From Pseudomonas taiwanensis (GTDB taxonomy: Bacteria > Pseudomonadota > Gammaproteobacteria > Pseudomonadales > Pseudomonadaceae): DNA of 41,169 bases. The notes below the pieces were generated by a model that saw only the letters and a list, made by a program, of their open reading frames with translations, did no database searches and was not told the origin of the DNA. Every line of letters starts with the position of its first letter. The stretch's first letter is position 1. Location: positions 1 to 41,169 of the forward strand of contig NZ_QJRF01000052.1 of assembly GCF_013393345.1 (NCBI RefSeq). The letters are read 5' to 3'. The position numbers and the translations under genes are program-made. This document shows positions 8,374-16,287 of the stretch, piece by piece.

Positions 8374-9138
8374 ATGTGGGACATCATCGAAAAAGCCCTG
8401 GAACACAACGGCCTGATCACCGCCTTTGCCGTGGTCGGCGGGATCATGTGGGTGTCGGTCCTGCTGTCGAAGTACCTCACGTTCGGCCGTGTCCACGGCT
8501 CGGCGATCGCCATCGTCATTGGCCTGGTACTGGCCTGGGTGGGCGGCACCATTACCGGCGGGCAGAAGGGTCTGGCCGACCTCGCCCTGTTCTCCGGCAT
8601 CGGCCTGATGGGTGGCGCCATGCTGCGTGACTTCGCTATCGTCGCCACGGCCTTCGAGGTACAGGCCACCGAAGCGCGCAAGGCCGGGATGATCGGTGCC
8701 GTATCGCTGCTGCTGGGTACGGTGCTGCCTTTCATCGTCGGAGCATCGGTGGCGTGGATGTTCGGCTACCGCGATGCGGTGAGCATGACCACCATCGGCG
8801 CCGGCGCGGTGACCTACATCGTCGGTCCGGTGACCGGTGCGGCCATCGGCGCCAGCTCGGAAGTGATGGCGCTATCCATCGCGACCGGCCTGATCAAGGC
8901 GATCATCGTGATGGTCTTCACCCCGGTCTCGGCGCGCTTGCTCGGCCTGGACAACCCGCGCTCGGCGATGGTCTTCGGCGGTCTCGCCGGCACCGTTTCC
9001 GGAGTGACCGCAGGGCTTGCCGCGACCGACCGGCGCCTGGTGCCCTACGGTGCGCTGACTGCGACATTCCACACCGGCCTGGGTTGCCTGATGGGGCCGT
9101 CGATCCTCTACTTCTGCGTGCGCGGCCTGGTGGGCTGA
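8374..9138 (+). CDS. madM: Malonate transporter subunit MadM
   Basis: 254 residues and very hydrophobic, with about seven or eight membrane segments. Small-residue-rich loops such as GGTITGGQKG and GLAGTVSGVTAGLAATDRRL are typical of this carrier family. It is the larger subunit of the MadLM malonate importer, supplying substrate to the decarboxylase encoded upstream. The frame is open upstream. I chose the ATG at 8374 because GGAGG lies nine bases ahead and it directly follows the madL stop. A strong terminator closes the operon 22 bases later. Confidence 0.93.
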   Translation: MWDIIEKALEHNGLITAFAVVGGIMWVSVLLSKYLTFGRVHGSAIAIVIGLVLAWVGGTITGGQKGLADLALFSGIGLMGGAMLRDFAIVATAFEVQATEARKAGMIGAVSLLLGTVLPFIVGASVAWMFGYRDAVSMTTIGAGAVTYIVGPVTGAAIGASSEVMALSIATGLIKAIIVMVFTPVSARLLGLDNPRSAMVFGGLAGTVSGVTAGLAATDRRLVPYGALTATFHTGLGCLMGPSILYFCVRGLVG

Positions 9139-9159
9139 ATCCCGCCTGCCGTACTTCTC

Positions 9160-9188
9160 GCCCCGGCCATGTGCCGGGGCGTTTTATT
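9160..9188 (+). terminator. Terminator of the mdc-mad operon
   Basis: Perfect 8-bp stem GCCCCGGC (9160-9167) with GCCGGGGC (9173-9180), 5-base loop, followed by GTTTTATT. Confidence 0.88.
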
Positions 9189-9245
9189 GCGTGGGAGATC
9201 AGCCGGCTCCGATAACCACCCTGTACTTCGATGGACAATAAGGCT
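9188..9245 (+). repeat. Imperfect direct repeat, copy 2 (after madM terminator)
   Basis: Diverged copy of the mdcH 3' end and madL leader (7867-7925). It includes AGCCGG..CCGATAAC and CTTCGATGGACAA. No gene follows on the plus strand. The tra remnant begins on the other strand at 9292, so this sits at the left edge of the island. Confidence 0.5.
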
Positions 9246-9291
9246 ATGTACCGCAAGAGCCTGGGCGCACCCGGTCGGCGACGGGGCAGTA

Positions 9292-9522
9292 CTAATAGAA
9301 CGTCAATTCTATTTCGTTCCTGTACACCGCGAAGGTCGTCACCATGCAGGCCTGGCCGTTTAGCCTAGTGGTGCCGTTTGAGAGTTTTCCGGTCACGTCC
9401 CCGAGTGCTTCCCTCAGCCATTTGCGATGAGCCCCGATGGCGGCGCCAGCAGCCAGGCCCGACAAAAGACCCAGCATCTCACCATTGCATGCCTTATTGC
9501 TTTCGATTGCTTGTTGCACCAC
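9292..9522 (-). CDS. Small hypothetical protein downstream of traD
   Basis: 76-residue frame starting six bases after the traD stop on the same strand, so it could be co-translated. It has an Ala/Gly-rich hydrophobic stretch (LLSGLAAGAAIGA, residues about 18-30) and otherwise no motif I recognise. In the F plasmid the gene after traD is trbH and then traI. This small gene occupies the trbH position, but I see no sequence basis for calling it that. No relaxase (traI) follows. It may be real or a leftover frame. Confidence 0.4.
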   Translation of the reverse strand: MVQQAIESNKACNGEMLGLLSGLAAGAAIGAHRKWLREALGDVTGKLSNGTTRLNGQACMVTTFAVYRNEIELTFY

Positions 9523-9528
9523 ATAGCA

Positions 9529-11701
9529 TTAGCGTTCTCCCAGCTCAGGACCGGAGTCATGTGTGGGCGCGGCGTTGATGTTCATTTCTTCGTAGAGGAA
9601 GCGGTCCAGCTCTTCGAGGATCTCGCCGCTCGTGGTGTCGACCAGGTGCTCGCCAACATGGGCAACGTTGGTGCTGGACGCGGGGGGCATTTCGATTTCG
9701 GTGCCCTCGCCCTCGCCCTCTTCCGCAGCTGCAGCGGTCGCCGCATTCGCTTTCTTAGGTTTTGCCTCTGGGCCTGCAGGGCGAGCTGCGCTAGAGGTGG
9801 ACGAAGGAGTAGCGGTATCTGGTGCGGCGGATGCCTCGGGTGCCTGTTCGGCCAGGCCAACCGAAGCCAGTACATTCAGGACCTCGGGGGCGGCCTCGCG
9901 GGCGGTCAATGTTTCTTCGACGAGGGGATCTAGCGCTTCCACAATGGAGCGCCCAACGAAAGGTTCCGCGACGCTCCTGTACTTCTTGTGCTTCATTTCA
10001 AGGCGGGTGATCGGGTATCCGCCCGGCATGGTGATGTAGCAATTGAGGTCGGGCAGGTTCTGGATGTCGGAATAGCTAACGATTCGTTCGTTTTCCTGCT
10101 TCTTGTTGAAGGTCACGCCATCGCGCACCGACTCCAAGCCGTAGCTGTACTGGTCGGAGAATCGCATCAGGCGAGTTTCGCCCAGTTCCTTGGAGACGAA
10201 CTCCGCCATCTCGGCAGACGGTGGGCGGAAGAAAAAGCGAGTGTTAAGCAGGTCGACCATCGCGGCGGCCGACTTCGGCCCCCATATCTCCTGCAGCTGC
10301 GCATTGCTCTGGAATCCCAGCAGGAAGCAGCCGCCGAGTTTCCGAGCCTCCGCCAGGATCTCTGGCAGGCCGGGCAGCTTGTGCAGACTGGGTAGCTCAT
10401 CGAACAGGAACCAGATGCGCCGGTACCGGTTCTCTGGCATGGACAGCAGCATGGCAGCAGCTACGTACAGCCACATCGAGATGACCGGCTTGAGCGAGGC
10501 GTGCAGCGCGCCGTTGCTGGTGACGAACAACCAGCCGTTATTGCTGGGGGATACGTTGTGCATCCACTCGCGGATGGAAAGTGGCGGCCTATCCTCGGTG
10601 TCGAGCCCTTGCAGGTAGCGCATCGACTTGACGTAGTTGGTCAGTACCGAGCGTATCGAGATAGCGGTTTTCTCGATTTTCTCCTCGACCAGGGCCGCCG
10701 CCTCGGTCCCTTTAAGGAATTGGCGCAGGGCCGGCAGATCGATCGCCAAGAGGGTGCGCAATAGCTTGTTGACGCTACGTTCGGGGTCCTTTCGCATCTG
10801 ATAGGCAACCGCGGCGAAGATGGTTCGTGCGGACCCCTGCCAGAATGGGTCGTCATTCGCTCCCATCGGAATCAGTGTGTTGGCGACGTTATCGAAGTCA
10901 GCCAACGTCCTGCACTCATCCCACAGATCCCAGTTTGCGCAGCGTACGTCGACTGGGTTCAGCACGCGGTCGCGCGATGGGTCATAGAACTTCTCGATGA
11001 AGGTCTGGCCCTTGTCGTAAATGATCACGCGCTCCCCTCGCGCGCGGATCTGCACCAGAAACTGGTTGAGGGCTGTGGTTTTTCCAGTACCCACGGTGCC
11101 GTGAAATGCTGCGTTCTGGACCTCGAAGTTTTTCTTCATCGGTAGGCCACTGATGACGATATCCGAGGCATCGTCCTTGGCCTTCATCATCTTGGTCACT
11201 TGCTTCGGAGTGACCAGGGTTCGGCCGCCCAGGAACTCATCTTGGCTCTGTTCCCGCCCACGGTTGCCGAGCCACCAGAAGGCATAGGCGCCTAGGGCAA
11301 CGACAAGCGCCCCACCGATCACGAGACCGATAACTGTCTCCTGCCGCAGACTCAGCCCGGCAGCAATGAAATATGGATCGTTCAGAAGCCGCTGGGCGGG
11401 TGAACTTAGTCGTGGTGGCGGCGCCTTGGACGTCTTCATAGGTGAATTCGTATATCGCCTTGCCGGGTCGCAATGCCTCAAACGAGTGTCGCGATTCGAC
11501 CCACCAATACAGAGCACCGTGCTTGATCGCCTGCCATTCGCAGCGAACTACAACCCATCCGAACGTGAAAACTCCCCACACAATGAGTAGGTAGTAAGCC
11601 AGCATGTTGTTCATCTGAACAAACATGCGAACCATATAGGCCGTAACCTGCCCGCCTTGCGTGAAGTTCTTCGATGTTATTGATTTACGTTTGTAGTCCA
11701 T
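9529..11701 (-). pseudogene. traD: traD, F-type conjugative coupling protein, frameshifted near the 5' end
   Basis: TraD is the inner-membrane ATPase that feeds the relaxase-DNA complex to the type IV secretion channel. The main frame (ATG 11439 to TAA 9529) has Walker A GTVGTGKT, the VIIYDKGQTFIEKFYDP and DDPFWQGSARTIFAA blocks, EEKIEKTAISIRSVLTNYVKSMRYLQG, Walker B IWFLFDEL and an Ala/Glu-rich tail. The TraD N-terminus (TQGGQ motif, two membrane helices, YWWVESRHSFEALR) is in another frame starting at 11701 and running past 11400. The two join around 11395-11430 in a GC-rich stretch. One base gained or lost there would restore a product of about 720 residues. The rest of the frame is intact, so the lesion is recent or a sequencing error. 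Confidence 0.85.
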
Positions 11702-11848
11702 ATTGATGATTCCAATGTTCAGGCAAAGCAACGCCAAACGGACGAATTTGTCTGATAGCGAATTGGTGCGTGGATTATGGAGCTGTTAAAGTTTGTTATA
11801 TTTCTGCGGTGGAACGGTGCTGCTGATTTTTAGTGATATTATTGAGAG

Positions 11849-12622
11849 TTACCAGAACTCAAGAATTTCAGGGTATTCAGGGCAGGATGAGTATTTTTTG
11901 TAGTAGGCAATATGCCTATCGGCAATGACTTTTTTGAAAAAATCCTGTTGATAATGAAGGAGGCTAGTATTTGATGTGGTGTAATTTATTGTTTTAGTTT
12001 CATGCCCGCTGAGTCTGTTAATTATGCTGGGCGCCTCCCAAGAGTATTCTTTGAGTATAAAGCTTATGAATGCATTTGAAATGTATTCTTTGGGGTATGC
12101 GACTTCTGGGCAATGATAAAGCTTGATTAATTCATTGGCTTGTTTATTTTCTTGTTTCAGTCTGTCTCGGATTTCTTCGGCTTCTTTTGCAGATTTTTTT
12201 ATCTCAATAAGCGATTGATCTAGAGGGGAAATGAAGCCTTCCTTTTTAGAATATTCGAGCCATTTAGGGTCTAGCATGTTATTTGATGGCTCTACTATAT
12301 GTCCAGGTTTTGCATAAAATGCTGGAAGGTTGTTGACGGAACACCAGTAATTTATTTTAACTCCATTGATTTTTTTACAATGACTCCAAATTAAATCTGT
12401 AGATTGGGAATATTTATCTTTTGAGCACAGTTCCTGAGCGGACCCCCGAAATGTGCTGTATGAGAGGGCTACTCCGTCAGTCGACGCGCTCCCAGGGTTT
12501 ATCGTATGGCATTCGGATCTATAGAAATTGTCTGCAATGCTGGCAATCGAGTTTTTTGGTGGAGGAGTTGAGCAGGCGATAAGCAGGCTTGCACAAAGTA
12601 GTATTAAGATATTGCTTTTCAT
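11849..12622 (-). CDS. Putative lipoprotein in the traT position
   Basis: 257 residues. A type II signal peptide is clear: MKSN, a hydrophobic core and the lipobox LIAC with Cys17. The mature protein has several cysteines, a Lys/Glu-rich helical stretch around residues 150-175 (possible coiled coil) and a C-terminal YSSCPEYPEILEFW. The ATG at 12622 is chosen for the signal peptide and the AAAGG ahead of it. Longer in-frame starts exist upstream but read into the preceding gene. The gene is strikingly AT-rich compared with the chromosome. It sits between the candidate entry-exclusion gene and traD, where F carries traT (surface exclusion lipoprotein). I do not recognise TraT sequence in it, so function is inferred from position only. 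Confidence 0.6.
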   Translation of the reverse strand: MKSNILILLCASLLIACSTPPPKNSIASIADNFYRSECHTINPGSASTDGVALSYSTFRGSAQELCSKDKYSQSTDLIWSHCKKINGVKINYWCSVNNLPAFYAKPGHIVEPSNNMLDPKWLEYSKKEGFISPLDQSLIEIKKSAKEAEEIRDRLKQENKQANELIKLYHCPEVAYPKEYISNAFISFILKEYSWEAPSIINRLSGHETKTINYTTSNTSLLHYQQDFFKKVIADRHIAYYKKYSSCPEYPEILEFW

Positions 12623-12662
12623 GTCGAAACCTTTAGGGGATTTGCCCCTTCTGCTTTTAATT

Positions 12663-13118
12663 TTAAGAACGGTTTGGCTCCAGGCGCACTGCGTCCCCGT
12701 AAGCAATGACATAACATGCTCCGAATCCCGATCCATTTTGCTGGTAGCTCCCAGTAATAAATCGAAAATTCACTAGCTCCGGGTTGAACTTTTTAAGCCA
12801 GCGTGATGCTAGCCCTTCGCTAGCCATGAACAGCAGGAAGTTCCCGGGGAGCATGAGGGCGGCTATGGGGAGAAATACAGAAAGCCATTTTTCGTCACGA
12901 ATAGAAGGGAATTTTGCTAGAGAGTTTACTAAGAAATAAAACCCCACGATGAGTATCGTGATAAGTAATGAAAATCCACTAGCCTGGTTAACTCTTCTCT
13001 TTGCATCGAAAATCTGCTTTTCCTTGGCGCTGAGGCGTGCTTTTCGGAAAAAATAAAAATAGATTGCTAATATTATGCATAGATAAAACAGGGTAATTAT
13101 ACCGGTTGGATTTATCAT
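12663..13118 (-). CDS. Small inner-membrane protein in the traS (entry exclusion) position
   Basis: 151 residues with three hydrophobic segments, at about residues 5-24, 48-66 and 79-100. They are followed by a 50-residue hydrophilic tail containing ELVNFRFITGSYQQNG. The ATG overlaps the traG stop (ATGA), so it is translationally coupled to the TraG C-terminus. In F the gene immediately after traG is traS, a similarly sized inner-membrane protein that blocks entry of DNA from donors carrying the matching TraG. Size, topology and position fit that role, but TraS proteins share little sequence and I recognise no signature. AT-rich. Confidence 0.6.
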   Translation of the reverse strand: MINPTGIITLFYLCIILAIYFYFFRKARLSAKEKQIFDAKRRVNQASGFSLLITILIVGFYFLVNSLAKFPSIRDEKWLSVFLPIAALMLPGNFLLFMASEGLASRWLKKFNPELVNFRFITGSYQQNGSGFGACYVIAYGDAVRLEPNRS

Positions 13119-14225
13119 TTATGCTCCCCTTTGTCATTTTTATTATTCTCGGCACTGAGTAACTGGGCTTTGTCTTTTATATCGTTGATATTATTAAATA
13201 TTACGTGGTTATCGTCGATGTTCTCTTGGGTTTCTCTAACTTCAGTCCGTGTGCCAGCCGTATTCTTATCGTGTGTTGCCTTTTGTGCGGTGTAGTTGCT
13301 CTGCAACTGAGCGCGTTGCCGTTCCATCTCTTCCTGTCTGCTGTCGTGATCAAAGAGGATGCCGGTCATTGTGGAGCCATCTCTCTTGATTTCCTCCGCA
13401 TCGGCTAAGCCCTGGGCCATCTCACGTCCGCGCTCGAAGTGCTCGGTTGGACTTGCGGCCTCGGGCTGGCCGGACAGCTCCGGCAGGTCCGCCCACCTTG
13501 GCGGTATTCGCCTGGTTGAAGGCCGCCAGCTCCTTCTCGATTCGTAGCCCGATGAACTTCTCAGCCAACTGCTCGCGCTCTTGGCGGGCACCGGCGCTTT
13601 CGGTATCCGTCAGAAGCTCGGTAGCTCGCTCTGGCGCTTTGTCCTGCACATAGCGGACGAATTCCTGATTCACGTTGCTGTGCTGGTTGACGTTCATCGA
13701 TGCGCTGGAGCGGGCCAGCTCTTCCAGGCCATGCGTGCGGGATTCATTCGCGCGGAACTCATCGAACTTGTTATGTGCCTCGGCGAGCGAGGTGCTGGCC
13801 TGCAGCAGGCTGGCGTTTTCGGAGCTGCCTAGATTGTTGGTATGGCTAAGCCGGGTGGATTTAACGATTTCTTGGTTTTCGCGGAAATCCCGGACGGCAC
13901 TGGTGGCCTCTTCGAGGTTCTTGCGCTCTTCGGCGGTGAGACTTTGGGTCTTCTCGTCGGTCGAGCGATACCCAGCATCGCCGCCGGCAGAAGCTGACAC
14001 GTAACCCTTTGCCTTAAACAACAGTCCCAAGGGCACTTCTCTGGTAGAGACTTGCCCGCCGATCCTCGCACTGGCACTTGCCCCCCAGTGAGAGCTTTGC
14101 AGCTCCCTGAACGCATCCTGGGTTGAAAGGCCGGTTGCCTTGGCGAAGCGCTCAGCCGCACTCACCATTTTGGCTTGGGCCATCAAGTGGCTGCTGGACT
14201 CGGAATTCTCACCGGCAATTGAGCG
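13115..14225 (-). pseudogene. traG: traG 3' part (mating-pair stabilisation domain), truncated and frameshifted
   Basis: Two minus-strand frames make up a TraG-like C-terminal region. The first (about 14225-13490) has MAQAKMVSAAERFAKATGLS, a Ser/Ala/Gly-rich stretch with ASASARIGGQ and VSASAGGDAGYRS, and a long helical Glu/Arg-rich part. It then continues as ADLPELSGQPEAASPTEHF in the second frame, which ends at 13115. The switch point lies around 13480-13505, in a run rich in G/C. F-type TraG is over 900 residues, with an N-terminal pilus-assembly half that is missing here. What remains is the half implicated in mating-pair stabilisation and in recognising the recipient's TraS. The exact 5' limit is unclear. 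Confidence 0.65.
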
Positions 14226-14343
14226 GATCCGCAGTCATCTCATTGAACATATGTGTGCGGCTTGAAAAAATATCGGCATATCGCCCCCATAGCGACTTCA
14301 TGATTAGATAAAGAGCATCCTGCTCGGCAGTTTCGAGATACAT
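14209..14343 (-). CDS. Possible 44-residue ORF between lipoprotein gene and traG remnant
   Basis: ATG (14343-14341) one base after the stop of the lipoprotein gene upstream, TGA at 14211-14209. The product begins MYLETAEQDALYLIMKSLW and has no motif I recognise. It overlaps the start of the open traG frame by a few bases in another frame. It could therefore be an independent small gene, or the front of a longer gene joined to the traG remnant by a further frameshift near 14218-14225. Confidence 0.35.
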   Translation of the reverse strand: MYLETAEQDALYLIMKSLWGRYADIFSSRTHMFNEMTADPLNCR

Positions 14344-14344
14344 T

Positions 14345-14935
14345 TCATTTTTCCGGAGGTAACTTGTTCAGATATAGGTTGTCCAGTATCAGATCTTGAA
14401 GTTGTTTTTCACTGATGCCGTAAGCCGAAATGAAGTTGAGTTCGTGGGGATAGTCGTCAGCTGTCAGATAGGCAATTGTTCGTCGCCTTTTGTCGTCTAT
14501 TGCTAGGTATGCATGGCCCCCGGTTATTTTTATGATTTTCGTGCGGCGCCCTCTTACAAAGTTTTCCCAGACATTGTGGATATCGTCGATGGCCGTATTG
14601 CTCAATCCGAGATCGGGCGTCGGTTCCTCAAGCCTTAGTACGAGTCGTGGGAACTTGCGCATATCTATCTCGTAACCGAGTTGGGATTGGTGAAAGACAG
14701 ATATGGAGATTGTCCGCTGCGAATCCCTGTTCTTCCTATCAATGGCCAGTGCTAGACCACGGTTTTCGGAACCTATTATCGATACACCCCGTAGTGCGTC
14801 GGTAGGTAGCATTATTGAATAGGGGCCTATCAATAGGTCGGCATATTCAGCTTTATTAGACCCCGTCGAGCTTATTTTGCATCCACTTATTAAAAGGAAA
14901 AGCGCCAGGATAACTGTTTGGCGTATTGGTTTCAT
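14345..14935 (-). CDS. Putative lipoprotein of unknown function
   Basis: 196 residues with a lipoprotein signal: MKPIRQTV, a hydrophobic core and the lipobox LISGC with Cys19. The mature part contains GPYSIMLPTDALRGV, a basic RGRRTKIIKITGG stretch and ends NLYLNKLPPEK. I know no family for it. It is the first gene of the minus-strand island block and has somewhat lower GC than the mdc genes. The following 44-codon frame starts one base after its stop. The 14936-15143 gap shows no gene. Confidence 0.65.
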   Translation of the reverse strand: MKPIRQTVILALFLLISGCKISSTGSNKAEYADLLIGPYSIMLPTDALRGVSIIGSENRGLALAIDRKNRDSQRTISISVFHQSQLGYEIDMRKFPRLVLRLEEPTPDLGLSNTAIDDIHNVWENFVRGRRTKIIKITGGHAYLAIDDKRRRTIAYLTADDYPHELNFISAYGISEKQLQDLILDNLYLNKLPPEK

Positions 14936-15143
14936 GTATTTATTCGAATGGCTGGTGCGAAGTTAAGTTTAACTATTCGGTGCAAGGGTAAGTTGAAAGA
15001 ACGTTCAGACTAATTGCCAGGGAAAGTTCGAGGGGTTCTGCGGGATCAACCGAAAAGAGCTCGCGGAAAATTCCCACGATTGCCGCTCGGGAGCCAGGGC
15101 TAGGGTAACGAGGTGGGCGCGCCTGTAGCCCGCAGCATCCCGC

Positions 15144-16061
15144 TCAGCCTTCGTTGCGCAGGCTGTACATCCGGCACTCGGCGACCAGTGCCAGCAGGTT
15201 CGGATCACGCTCGCGGGCCTTCAGGAATACGACGCCTATGTGCTGTTGCACGCGATAGCGTTCGCGCAGGCGGATCAGCTTCACGCGGTTCTCGTAGACC
15301 GCCGCGATGCGCCCCGGCAGCAGCGCGTAGCCGACGCCCGAGCTGACCATGCTGAGCAGGGTGAAGATGTCGTTCACCTGCATCGCTACCTTGGGCTCGA
15401 AGCCGGCCTGCTGGAACACCCGCGCGCCGTCGCGGTGGGTGGCGAAGCCCTGGGTCAGGGTGATGAAGGTGGAGTCGGCGAGGTCAGCAAGGTCGACTTC
15501 TTCCTGGTCGGCGAAGGGCGAATCGGTGGGAACGGCGAGGAAGATGTCGTCGGAGAACAGCGGCAGACGTTCGCAATCCGGATCGCTCACGCTCTCATCC
15601 AGGGACACGAGGATGGCGTCCAACTCCAGGTTCTTCAGGCGATAGAGCAGGTCGACGTTGGAGCCCAGGGTCAGGTCGATGTTCAGCTCGCTGCGCCGCA
15701 GTTTCAGGCCCATCACCAGTTGCGGCACCGTCTTCACCGTCAGTGAATAGAGCGCGCCCAGCTTGAAGCGCTCGGCGGAAAAACCGGCCGCCTCGCGGGT
15801 CAGGCGCACCATGTCGACGGCGTCCTGGATCAGCTTCTGCGCTTTCTCTTCCAGCACAAAGGCACTTTCCAGCGGCGTCAGGTTGCGGCCTTCATGCTTG
15901 AACAACGGGCAGCGCAGGGCGCTTTCCAGGGAATGGATGGCGCGGTGCACGCTGACGTTGCTGGTGTTCAATTCGGCCGCTGCGCGGGACAGGTTCCCGC
16001 TGCGCATGAAGGCGAGGAAGGTCTCCAGCTTCTTCAGGGTCAGTTCTTCGTCGATCTGCAT
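15144..16061 (-). CDS. mdcR: LysR-type regulator, probably MdcR of the malonate operon
   Basis: 305 residues. The N-terminal winged helix-turn-helix spans about residues 6-65, with the AFMRSGNLSRAAAELNTSNVSVHRAIHSLE recognition region split across two helices. A LysR effector domain follows, including DAILVSLDES, FLAVPTDSPFAD and GVGYALLPGRI. The frame is open 17 codons further upstream, but that part is a dispersed hairpin repeat, so the start is set at 16061. In P. aeruginosa a LysR gene directly follows madM. Here the same neighbour is displaced by the tra island. Role as malonate-responsive activator is inferred from synteny. Confidence 0.75.
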   Translation of the reverse strand: MQIDEELTLKKLETFLAFMRSGNLSRAAAELNTSNVSVHRAIHSLESALRCPLFKHEGRNLTPLESAFVLEEKAQKLIQDAVDMVRLTREAAGFSAERFKLGALYSLTVKTVPQLVMGLKLRRSELNIDLTLGSNVDLLYRLKNLELDAILVSLDESVSDPDCERLPLFSDDIFLAVPTDSPFADQEEVDLADLADSTFITLTQGFATHRDGARVFQQAGFEPKVAMQVNDIFTLLSMVSSGVGYALLPGRIAAVYENRVKLIRLRERYRVQQHIGVVFLKARERDPNLLALVAECRMYSLRNEG

Positions 16062-16080
16062 GGGCGCTCGGATGCCTTCC

Positions 16081-16150
16081 GTAGGATGGGTGGAGCTTGC
16101 GATACCCATCAACCCGCCGATGGGTATCGCTCCGCTCCACCCATCCTACA
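16081..16150. repeat. Inverted-repeat element, family B (GTAGGATGGGTGGAGC)
   Basis: Arms GTAGGATGGGTGGAGC and GCTCCACCCATCCTAC, with inner arms GATACCCATC and GATGGGTATC, form a near-perfect hairpin of about 70 bases upstream of mdcR. Related arms are seen at 17965-18052. Confidence 0.88.
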
Positions 16151-16287
16151 GGGCAGCCTTCTCGGCGCGGAGGCGACCTTTAGTGAATAAGCTAATAATG
16201 CATAAGCAAATAAATTCTTATTCCTTAGCAGATATATGAAGAGCACCTAGACTGCCCAACATCGAAATTCAGCAAGGAGGGCTCGCC

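Noticed and set aside
8754-9215. 153-codon plus-strand frame over the end of madM whose last residues resemble the mdcH end
   Set aside because: It is an Arg/His-rich shadow of madM. Only its last codons belong to the duplicated mdcH-like segment, which is reported as a repeat.
11237-11737. Independent 166-residue gene upstream of traD
   Set aside because: Its first part is the TraD N-terminus (TQGGQ, two helices). The part beyond about 11400 is out-of-frame traD sequence. It is treated as the front of a frameshifted traD.
13115-13591. Independent 158-residue gene after traG
   Set aside because: Its first 30 or so residues are out-of-frame traG sequence. The remainder continues the traG product after a one-base shift.
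9139-15143. Attachment-site direct repeats bounding the tra island
   Set aside because: Visual comparison of 9139-9291 with 14936-15143 gave no convincing matching pair, and there is no tRNA gene or integrase.
15005-15208. 67-codon minus-strand frame between the island and mdcR
   Set aside because: It overlaps the 3' end of mdcR in another frame, has no ribosome site and no recognisable features.
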